From NCBI GenBank assembly GCA_964581175.1, contig CAZONI010000003.1:1-64000 (forward strand): DNA of 64,000 nucleotides, written 5' to 3'. The notes beneath the pieces were generated by a model. That model saw nothing but the letters and a program-made list of their open reading frames with translations. It did no database searches and was not told the DNA's origin. Positions 8,378 through 15,617 of the stretch are shown here, piece after piece (the stretch's first letter is position 1; each line of letters starts with the position of its first letter). Both the position numbers and the translations under genes were made by a program. The stretch is from B46-G9 sp964581175. GTDB lineage: Bacteria > Desulfobacterota > DSM-4660 > Desulfatiglandales > Desulfatiglandaceae.

Positions 8378-10234
8378 GTGAGGTGGCAAACAAGCAGAAG
8401 AAATAGGCTCCTTGGCTCCGCCACCGTCTTGGTGGCGTTGCTCCTTTTGCCGTATGTCATGCCCAATGAATACTGGCTGAGGATTTACGGGATTACCGGG
8501 ATTTATGTCATGCTCTCCCTCGGCCTCAATGTAGTCGCCGGTTTTGCCGGGCTCCTGGACCTGGCGTATGTGGCCTTCTTCGGCATCGGCGGGTATACGT
8601 TTGCTCTGCTGTCCTCAAACCAGTTCAACATTCATCTGCCCTTTCTGATCGTTTTGCCCATTGCTGCTCTTTTGACCATGGCATTCGGCTTCGCCCTCGG
8701 CACGACCAGTATCAGATTGAGCGGGGATTATCTGGCCATTGTCACCCTGGCCTTTGCCCAGGTTTTTAAGCTCCTGCTGATAAACCTCGACAGGCCTGTT
8801 AATATTACGGGAGGTGTCAACGGGATTTATAATTTTGATGCGATCAACATCTTCGGCATGAAGATCGTCTCTCCTGAGAGCTACGCGTATCTTATTTGGT
8901 TTTCAGCTCTCATCGTCATCATCGGCTGTTTTCGACTGAAAGACTCGCGGTACGGCAGGGGTTGGAACGCCATTCGGGAAGATGAGCTTGCAGCAAAGGT
9001 ACTCGGGGTTAACGCCACCTGGATGAAACTCAAGGCATTTGCAGGAGGAGCATTCATTGCCGGGGGAGCAGGCGCTCTTTTCGCATCTTTTCAAGACTCG
9101 GTATTCCCGAACAATTTCGATTTTCCCCAACTGGTAATTGTTTATTGTATGGTGATCCTAGGCGGGCTCGGAAATATTTTGGGAGTTGTCCTCGGCGCCA
9201 TCCTCCTGTCAATCCTACCGGAATTCCTGCGAGAATACGGCGCCTATAGAATGATGTTCTACGGTCTCATCCTGATCATCCTGATGGCCTTGAGACCGCA
9301 AGGGCTTTTGGGCGCGATAGGGTTTCTCAGCAGAACGAAAAAGCGTCCGGACAAAGACGAAACCGGGGTCCTCCGAGCATCCACAGACCTCTATTATGAA
9401 GCGGCTCCGGAGAGCGAGTGCAAAGGATCAGAGAACGGAAAATACTGCAAGGGGAATCGCGTAGCCCTGGAAATCAAAGGGGTATCTATGAGCTTTGGGG
9501 GTATCACAGCCGTCAACGACCTGGACTTTTGTCTGTTTGAAAGGGAAATCTTGAGCATCATCGGCCCCAACGGAGCCGGGAAATCAACGGTTTTCAACCT
9601 TATATCCGGGATATATAGGCCTGAGAGAGGCTCCGTTCTTTACAATGGCTCAGAAATTGCGGGGCTGAAGCCGCATCAGGTGCTCAAGGCAGGCATCGCA
9701 AGAACGTTTCAAAATCTGCGATTGTTTAACAAAATGACGGTATTAGATAATGCCAAGGTTGCACAGTTTCACCGGACCAAGACCGGTCCTTTATCCATCC
9801 TGCTGCACCTGCCTCGCTACAAGAAAGAAGAAGAGGAATGTGAGAGATACGCCAGGGAAATTTTGGGCCTTTTTGGAAAAAGACTTACGGGATACCGCCT
9901 TGAGCAAGAGGCTACGTCCCTCTCTTATGCAAACAGGAGACGTCTTGAGATGGCTCGCGCTCTTTCCACAAAAGCCAGAGTCCTCATGCTCGATGAACCC
10001 TCAGCAGGGATGAATCCCCAGGAGACATCGGAAGTAACCGATTTTATCAAAGAACTTCGGGACAAATATGGATACACCATCCTGCTGATCGAACACAAGC
10101 TGAATCTGGTACGCAGAATTTCCGATAGAGTCCTCGTGCTCGATTATGGAAGAAAGATAGCCGAAGGCAGTTATGACGAAGTTGCCGGCAATACACAGGT
10201 TATTGAAGCGTATCTGGGAAGGAAAGGTCGTTAA
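8378..10234 (+). CDS. Fused Liv permease-ATPase (LivM-LivG)
   Basis: A single 618-residue chain (from the GTG at 8378) joins a LivM-type membrane domain (about residues 10-325; LSLGLNVVAGFAGLLDLAYVAFFGIGGY) to a LivG-type ATPase (about 365-618). Walker A is GPNGAGKST at 396-404, followed by the signature SYANRRRLEMARAL and Walker B VLMLDEPSAGM. Some Liv systems are known to be fused in this way. An in-frame start at 8324 would overlap livH by 40 bases; the GTG, preceded by GAGGG and lying just after the livH stop, looks better. The chain supplies one half of the channel and one of the two ATPases. Confidence 0.9.
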   Translation: MRWQTSRRNRLLGSATVLVALLLLPYVMPNEYWLRIYGITGIYVMLSLGLNVVAGFAGLLDLAYVAFFGIGGYTFALLSSNQFNIHLPFLIVLPIAALLTMAFGFALGTTSIRLSGDYLAIVTLAFAQVFKLLLINLDRPVNITGGVNGIYNFDAINIFGMKIVSPESYAYLIWFSALIVIIGCFRLKDSRYGRGWNAIREDELAAKVLGVNATWMKLKAFAGGAFIAGGAGALFASFQDSVFPNNFDFPQLVIVYCMVILGGLGNILGVVLGAILLSILPEFLREYGAYRMMFYGLILIILMALRPQGLLGAIGFLSRTKKRPDKDETGVLRASTDLYYEAAPESECKGSENGKYCKGNRVALEIKGVSMSFGGITAVNDLDFCLFEREILSIIGPNGAGKSTVFNLISGIYRPERGSVLYNGSEIAGLKPHQVLKAGIARTFQNLRLFNKMTVLDNAKVAQFHRTKTGPLSILLHLPRYKKEEEECERYAREILGLFGKRLTGYRLEQEATSLSYANRRRLEMARALSTKARVLMLDEPSAGMNPQETSEVTDFIKELRDKYGYTILLIEHKLNLVRRISDRVLVLDYGRKIAEGSYDEVAGNTQVIEAYLGRKGR

Positions 10235-10237
10235 TCC

Positions 10238-10963
10238 ATGAACGATACACCCGTCCTGGAACTTATTGATGTCGATACCTATTACGGAAACATTCAGGTT
10301 CTCTACGACATCAATATCACAATCAATGATGGAGAATTGATCTGCCTTTTGGGAGGAAACGCATCGGGGAAATCAACCACACTGAAGACTATCCTCGGTG
10401 TATGCAAGATCAGGAAAGGGATTCTGCGACTCAAAGGCGAAAGAATTGATGGAAAATCCACAAAGGATATCATTTCAAGGGGCGTGGCCATTGTCCCCGA
10501 GAACAGACGGATTTTTCCGAGGATGACGGTCCTCGAGAATATGGAAATGGGTGCATTTCTGAGGACGGAAAAGGAGGCGGTGAAAAAGGATATCGAAAAA
10601 ATGCTTCTGCTCTTTCCAGCGCTGAAAAACAGACTTTTTAACCTTGGTATTACGCTCAGCGGCGGTGAACAGCAGATGCTCGCCATGGTACGTGCTCTCC
10701 TTTCTAATCCATGCATCCTCCTTATGGATGAACCATCCATGGGCCTTGCACCTCTCCTCGTGGATCAACAATTCGAACTGATTCAACAGGTGAACGAACG
10801 GGGTACTGCAGTCTTTGTGGTAGAGCAAAATGCCAACATGGCCCTTTCCATTGCCGACCGGGGCTACGTCCTTCAAACCGGATCGATTGTACTGGCCGAT
10901 GCTGCCCAAAACCTGCTCAACAACGAAATGATGAAAGCCGCTTATCTCGGAGGGACCGACTGA
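10238..10963 (+). CDS. livF: Liv-type ABC ATPase, LivF
   Basis: A 241-residue second ATPase of the importer. Walker A at residues 39-47 reads GGNASGKST, where most LivF proteins have GxNGAGKST; the glycine-lysine-serine/threonine core is kept, so activity is expected. The signature LSGGEQQMLAMVRAL and Walker B LLMDEPSMGL are intact. It begins 3 bases after the fused gene and ends directly before the next start codon. Confidence 0.93.
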   Translation: MNDTPVLELIDVDTYYGNIQVLYDINITINDGELICLLGGNASGKSTTLKTILGVCKIRKGILRLKGERIDGKSTKDIISRGVAIVPENRRIFPRMTVLENMEMGAFLRTEKEAVKKDIEKMLLLFPALKNRLFNLGITLSGGEQQMLAMVRALLSNPCILLMDEPSMGLAPLLVDQQFELIQQVNERGTAVFVVEQNANMALSIADRGYVLQTGSIVLADAAQNLLNNEMMKAAYLGGTD

Positions 10964-11425
10964 ATGACCGAATTTTCTGTTGAGAGAGAATCCTATATCC
11001 TCGGCATGATAACCGCCTTTGCCGAATGCCTGGCCAATGAAAGCAAAAAAGCCGCGCTCTCACCCCCTTTCTACCCTGAGGACTACCCCGCAATCAGGCT
11101 GGAAACAGAGCGGATTGCAAGCGAGCAAGGCATTTCTCTCTGGTACGAGCAAAACAAGGATATCCCACCCTCCAAGAGAGTAAATTGGTTTGTCATGTTC
11201 AAGTATTCCGAGGTCCTTGATGAATATCTGCGTCTCCGGGAACAGGGGTACAACCCGGCCTGGGATCTCGACCAGTTCTCCAACCTGCTCAGCTATGGGA
11301 CTGCCTGGGGAAAAGGGGCAGACAAGGTGATCCCTGCAATGAGGCAGAAAATCGCGGGAGGAGTCATGCCTACGGTATCACGGATTCTTTTCAAACCTGG
11401 AGAATGGCCTGTCAAAAAGGCCTGA
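10964..11425 (+). CDS. Conserved hypothetical protein closing the Liv operon
   Basis: A 153-residue protein I do not recognise. It is soluble by appearance, with no signal peptide and no cysteine motif. It is rich in aromatic and charged residues, for example the stretches PPFYPEDYPAIRL and KRVNWFVMFKYSEVLDEYLR. The ATG follows the livF stop codon with no gap, so the two are translationally coupled, and the protein probably takes part in the same pathway. Nothing in the sequence identifies an enzyme activity. Confidence 0.7.
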   Translation: MTEFSVERESYILGMITAFAECLANESKKAALSPPFYPEDYPAIRLETERIASEQGISLWYEQNKDIPPSKRVNWFVMFKYSEVLDEYLRLREQGYNPAWDLDQFSNLLSYGTAWGKGADKVIPAMRQKIAGGVMPTVSRILFKPGEWPVKKA

Positions 11426-11447
11426 TTCGATTTCCTTCACACGGCGA

Positions 11448-12176
11448 TCAAGCCATATAACGAGCGAAGAATTCTCTTCGTCTGTATCCTTCCGCGAAAA
11501 ATTCGACAAGGCTTACGGCATCGTATACCGGCACCCGGAGCACCTTTTGAATAGTCGAACGAAAGGTGATCAGATTGGTACATTCAAGGATAACTGCGCC
11601 GATGCCCTTTCCCACAAGGCTTTTGGCAATCTCCAAAACTCCCTTTTTCATTTGCTCTACGTCCAATTCGTTTTCTCTTTGAATAACCACTCTCTGAAAT
11701 TCCGGACTCCCTTCCATGCCTCTTATGACGAGCCGGCCCCTTTCGGCATTTGCCGCTTGCAGGTGGTCATTCTTCAAAAGTCGTGTGTCTCCCGTGATAA
11801 GACCAATTTTTTTCTCCAGCGGCAGAAAAGCTGACACAAGAGGGATCAAATTCAACGAGGATCCCAGGAAAGGGATATGAAGGGCACCTGAAAGGTCCTT
11901 CTGGAAGAGGGAAAACAACCCGCAGTCTGCGGCAATAAACTGTACGCCTTCCTGTTCCAGGTCCAAAGCGGCTTCAATAACCAGGCCCAAGTGATCCTTG
12001 CGTATCTCTACCAGATCCTGAAAGGGAAATCCTTTGACGACTCTGTAGCGCACCGGGAATGAAAAAGTCTCTGCATGGCCGGGATCTCCGGGAATCCTCG
12101 GAATCGTTGAATCCAACATCAAAATGCCTGCCAATTGTCCATAATTGGTCTTACCCCCGAAGATTCTCTGTGACAT
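11448..12176 (-). CDS. Aspartate/glutamate racemase-family protein
   Basis: A 242-residue protein with the two-cysteine layout of the Asp/Glu/hydantoin racemase superfamily: FIAADCGLFS near the middle and VILECTNLITF near the C-terminus. Close relatives are annotated only at family level, and the true substrate is unknown; maleate isomerases and decarboxylases share the fold. The ATG at 12176, preceded by GAGAAAGGA, is preferred; an upstream in-frame start at 12236 would add 20 residues of unlikely sequence. The gene is convergent with the Liv operon, ending 22 bases from it. Confidence 0.72.
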   Translation of the reverse strand: MSQRIFGGKTNYGQLAGILMLDSTIPRIPGDPGHAETFSFPVRYRVVKGFPFQDLVEIRKDHLGLVIEAALDLEQEGVQFIAADCGLFSLFQKDLSGALHIPFLGSSLNLIPLVSAFLPLEKKIGLITGDTRLLKNDHLQAANAERGRLVIRGMEGSPEFQRVVIQRENELDVEQMKKGVLEIAKSLVGKGIGAVILECTNLITFRSTIQKVLRVPVYDAVSLVEFFAEGYRRREFFARYMA

Positions 12177-12568
12177 GACCCATCCTTTCTCTGGAGCTAT
12201 AATTACAAAATGAGACTTCAAGCATGGATTTTCCACGCATGCTAATCGGGAAAGCCTCCACAGCTACAGGTTTATAGATCCTGACGGCTTCACTGTCAAT
12301 AAATATGGGCCTGAACCAATTTTGTCTGAGAACTCTATCGCTGGAAAAAGCCGCGCTCACGAAGGCGGGATTTCATCCGATGTTCTTCTTGCTGGCAAAT
12401 GCCCTGATTTGAAAAAGGGACTCGACGCACTTGAAAAAAGATGTTGAGTTATTATAATATTTCCTTATGATAAATGATGAACTTTCTGTGAAACCACTGT
12501 CTCATTTCATAATCAGGATTTGGTACGCAGATGAGAAACGATGTATCCACTAAAGGAGAGTTTACGAC
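12177..12568. promoter_or_regulatory. prfB: Intergenic region with prfB promoter
   Basis: This 392-base gap separates the racemase-like gene and prfB, which diverge. A strong sigma-70 promoter for prfB is visible: TTGAAA at 12431-12436, a 16-base spacer, and the consensus TATAAT at 12453-12458. The prfB ribosome site AAAGGAGAG lies at about 12552-12560. No other coding or structural feature was found in the remainder. Confidence 0.75.
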
Positions 12569-13664
12569 ATGCAGGAAAATATCATCGGAACCATTGAGAC
12601 CATAATGGAACAACTCCAGGCCCTCCGGGAGCATCTTTGACTTGGATAACCTGGAAGAAGAGCTTAAAAAACTCGAAATAATCATGGCCCAGCCGGATTT
12701 CTGGCAGAAGGACCAGGATGAAGTGGCATATCTGAGCCAGCAACGGGCGCTTTTCAAAGACAGAATCGATCTCTGGAACGAACTCCACCGCGAAACCGAA
12801 GACGCAGAAATTCTCGCTGAAATGGCGATTGAAGAAGCCGACGATGCCACCTTCAAGGAGGTGGAAAAAGATGTGAGCCGTCTTCAACAGAAGGTAAAAG
12901 TCCTCGAATTCCAATCTCTCCTGGACGACCCCGATGACAAGCGGAACGCCATTGTGGCCATCAATGCCGGGGCAGGTGGAACGGAGGCCCAGGACTGGGT
13001 CGAAATGCTTTACCGCATGTACATACGCTGGTGTGAAAACAGGGGGATGAACGTCCAGATTATCGACCATCTGGAGGGAGACGAAGCCGGCATTAAGAAC
13101 ATCACGTTCGCCGTGACTGGCCCTTACGCATATGGCTACCTGAAATCGGAACACGGAATTCACCGCATGGTCCGGATATCGCCTTTTGATGCAACCGGCA
13201 GGCGTCACACATCCTTTGCATCGGTCTCCGTGCTTCCCGAGGTAGATAAGAATATTGAAATCGAGATCGATGAGAAAGATCTCAGGATTGACACCTACCG
13301 GGCAAGCGGGCCCGGGGGGCAGCATGTGAACAAAACCAGTTCAGCGGTGCGCATTACCCATTTCCCCACCGGCATCGTCGTCCAGTGTCAGAATGAGAAA
13401 TCCCAGCACCGCAACAAGGAAATGGCCATGAAAGTGCTCAAGGCCAGGCTCTATGAGTTAGAGAGAGAAAAGAGGGAAGAAAAGAAGCACGAGATGCATC
13501 AAAGTCAAAAGGAAATCGCATGGGGAAGTCAGATCAGGTCTTACGTATTCAATCCTTACAGAATGGTCAAGGACCACCGGACAAACCTTGAGGTGGGTGA
13601 TGTGGACAGAGTCATGAATGGAGGCATCGATCCATTCATCAACGCGTACCTCAGATTACGCTAG
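12569..13664 (+). CDS. prfB: Peptide chain release factor 2, with programmed +1 frameshift
   Basis: RF2 recognises UGA and UAA stops. Translation starts at ATG 12569 and runs 23 codons to CTT TGA C (12635-12641), where a +1 shift skips one base (T at 12638) and continues from GAC at 12639 to the stop at 13662-13664. The product has 364 residues. The slippery CUU UGA C and a purine-rich CGGGAG six bases upstream are the known autoregulatory signal: low RF2 promotes the shift. The GGQ hydrolysis motif falls at 249-251 and the anticodon-like SPF motif is present (RISPFDATG). This is not a broken gene. Confidence 0.97.
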
Positions 13665-13726
13665 CCCAAACCCCACCCCCTGATCGCATCTGAATCCAGC
13701 ATAAAAGCAAGCGGTTTCATATAATT

Positions 13727-13852
13727 CCTGGACACCAGCAAGGCATTAGATGCGAGGCGCCGAGGAGCGACGAGTGAGGCGTATGAATCAATACGCCGCA
13801 GGGAGGAGCGAGCGAAGGCAACGCCGCAGATGATGCCTTGCTGGTGTCCAGG
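13727..13852. repeat. Inverted-repeat element, 20-bp perfect arms
   Basis: Arms at 13727-13746 (CCTGGACACCAGCAAGGCAT) and 13833-13852 are exact reverse complements, 86 bases apart. The interior holds a second hairpin, GGCGTAT facing ATACGCC around 13779-13797, and a GC-rich stretch with GGAGGAGCGAGCGAAGGC. The right arm ends one base before the stop codon of the amidase gene. The element lies between two convergent genes and has no T-run, so it is more like a REP/MITE-type dispersed repeat than a simple terminator. Whether it recurs in the genome cannot be seen here. Confidence 0.75.
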
Positions 13853-13853
13853 G

Positions 13854-15617
13854 TTAGCCTCCCTGATACGCCTGGTCAATGCTGTTCACATACCCCTTGA
13901 TGCCGTTACATATCCCCTGGACCACTTCATCCTGGTAGCCCGCTGTCTCCAGCCGTTTCCGCTCCAGCGGATTTGTGATAAACCCGACTTCAACCAGGAT
14001 AGCAGGCATTTCTGCCCCTATGAGCACGTAAAAAGGCGCCTGTTTCACGCCCAGGCTCTTCACGGTTCTGAAACGGCCGTGGAGGTCGGATACGAGCCCT
14101 TTTTCAACCTGATGAGCCAACCTGTTCGATTCATGGATCTTTGTGTTCAGCATCAAATCGTTGAGTATTTTTTCGAGATCGCTGATGTTTTTCTCCGAAG
14201 TGGCATTTTCCCGTGCGGCCAGCATAACGGCATTCTCATCTGTTGCCATATTCAGAAAGTAGGTCTCGATCCCGTGTACCCTGTTATTTCTGTGGGCGTT
14301 CACGTGGAGAGATATGAAGAGATCGGCCTTTCTCATGTTGGCTATAGCCGTCCTCCGCTCGAGGGGCAAGAAAATATCCCGATTTCTTGTGAGGGATACC
14401 TCGCAGCCTATCTCTTTCTTGATTTTATCGGCCAGCCTCCTCGCAAGGCTGAGAACGATATCCTTTTCCCTAATCTTCCCCCGGTAGCATCCGGGATCCT
14501 TCCCGCCGTGACCCGGATCGATCACGATCCGTCTCACATTAAGGCCGAGTTGTCTGGCCAGCGAGACATCGTTATCAGGTTCCCTGGATTTCCTGATCCC
14601 TTTTCGGACGGGCCGCTTATTGAGCACCGGTTTTGCCTCTTGTTTCTCCTTTTCCTCATCCCCTTTTTTGACGTCGACTACGATCCTGAAAGGATCGTAA
14701 AGGTGAAAGATATTGTAGCTCCCGATACTGTTAATATCCAGGACCACCCGGACACAATCCTTTTGGTACTGCCCTGCCCTGACCCTCTGAAGCAAATCGC
14801 CCTTGATAGGGATGGAACTATCAATTTCCCTGCTCACCCGGGCATTCACAAGCTCCAGATAGAGCCTCTCCGGTTTATTGCGTGTGGGATCTCGCCTGAG
14901 GAGATGATGTCTGTATGTTATCCGGTCCGCCATGTCAACCACGACCCTGGTATAATTCTGGGTGGACCAGTGCCGGATATCTGTCACAAGCACCGGTTTT
15001 GATGGATCCCGTTCATTGTTCTTGGCCAGTCTCGCCTCTTCCTTCTTGCCGAGGAGGGCCGATAATTTTTCCAGCATCGCCCTCGCCTTTGACCTCATGT
15101 CTCCTGCGGGATATTTTATGTCTACCCTCAGGAATTCGACATAGGCCTGTGCCATGTCTTTTTTCTGGGAATAAAAAATCTCCCCCACCCTGTACTGGGC
15201 GTCATCGGCCAGACGGTGAGTCTCGTAGGTTTCCGCAACCTTTCTGAAAAGCGCAATGGACTTGTCCAGGTCCTTGGATTGGCCGCTATACCGATACAGA
15301 CGCTGATAGAGGTCGGCCTCCTTGAAGAGGGCCCAGGGAGCCGCTTCATCCTCGGGATAGCGCGTGAAGATCCTGTCATATTTTTGAATACACGTCAGCC
15401 AGTTATGGCGATACGTTCTCTTCTTTGCCGAGGCGAACAGCCCGTCCCGGCTTGCATCCGCCTGTTTCAGCAGGGTTCCAGCCTTCCCGGTATCGGCCAG
15501 AAGTCTCCCTGATCCCACGGTCAAGAGAGAAAGAGCTGCAATGACCACTGCAATAAGCATCTGGGAAACACATCTTTTACCGTGACTACCAAGTGGTATA
15601 TACTCTACAAAACTCAT
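13854..15617 (-). CDS. N-acetylmuramoyl-L-alanine amidase with AMIN domain
   Basis: A 587-residue cell-wall hydrolase that splits the amide between MurNAc and the stem peptide, acting in the periplasm during division. After a signal or anchor segment (about 18-42) comes a TPR-like helical region (about 50-190), an AMIN domain (about 205-315) that targets the enzyme to septal wall, a basic linker, and the Amidase_3 catalytic domain (about 358-580). Zinc-site motifs are DPGHGGKDPG, SLHVNAH and LVEVGFITNP. The TPR-like N-terminal region is an addition compared with E. coli AmiC. Its start overlaps the mutS stop by four bases (ATGA), indicating coupling. Confidence 0.9.
   Translation of the reverse strand: MSFVEYIPLGSHGKRCVSQMLIAVVIAALSLLTVGSGRLLADTGKAGTLLKQADASRDGLFASAKKRTYRHNWLTCIQKYDRIFTRYPEDEAAPWALFKEADLYQRLYRYSGQSKDLDKSIALFRKVAETYETHRLADDAQYRVGEIFYSQKKDMAQAYVEFLRVDIKYPAGDMRSKARAMLEKLSALLGKKEEARLAKNNERDPSKPVLVTDIRHWSTQNYTRVVVDMADRITYRHHLLRRDPTRNKPERLYLELVNARVSREIDSSIPIKGDLLQRVRAGQYQKDCVRVVLDINSIGSYNIFHLYDPFRIVVDVKKGDEEKEKQEAKPVLNKRPVRKGIRKSREPDNDVSLARQLGLNVRRIVIDPGHGGKDPGCYRGKIREKDIVLSLARRLADKIKKEIGCEVSLTRNRDIFLPLERRTAIANMRKADLFISLHVNAHRNNRVHGIETYFLNMATDENAVMLAARENATSEKNISDLEKILNDLMLNTKIHESNRLAHQVEKGLVSDLHGRFRTVKSLGVKQAPFYVLIGAEMPAILVEVGFITNPLERKRLETAGYQDEVVQGICNGIKGYVNSIDQAYQGG

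Noticed and set aside
12569..12640. A broken prfB or separate 23-codon gene
   Set aside because: The in-frame TGA is the standard programmed frameshift stop of RF2, so the gene is intact.
13830..15002. A 390-codon open frame on the plus strand
   Set aside because: It lies antisense to the amidase gene, whose protein has full family motifs; the antisense frame has no recognisable domain.
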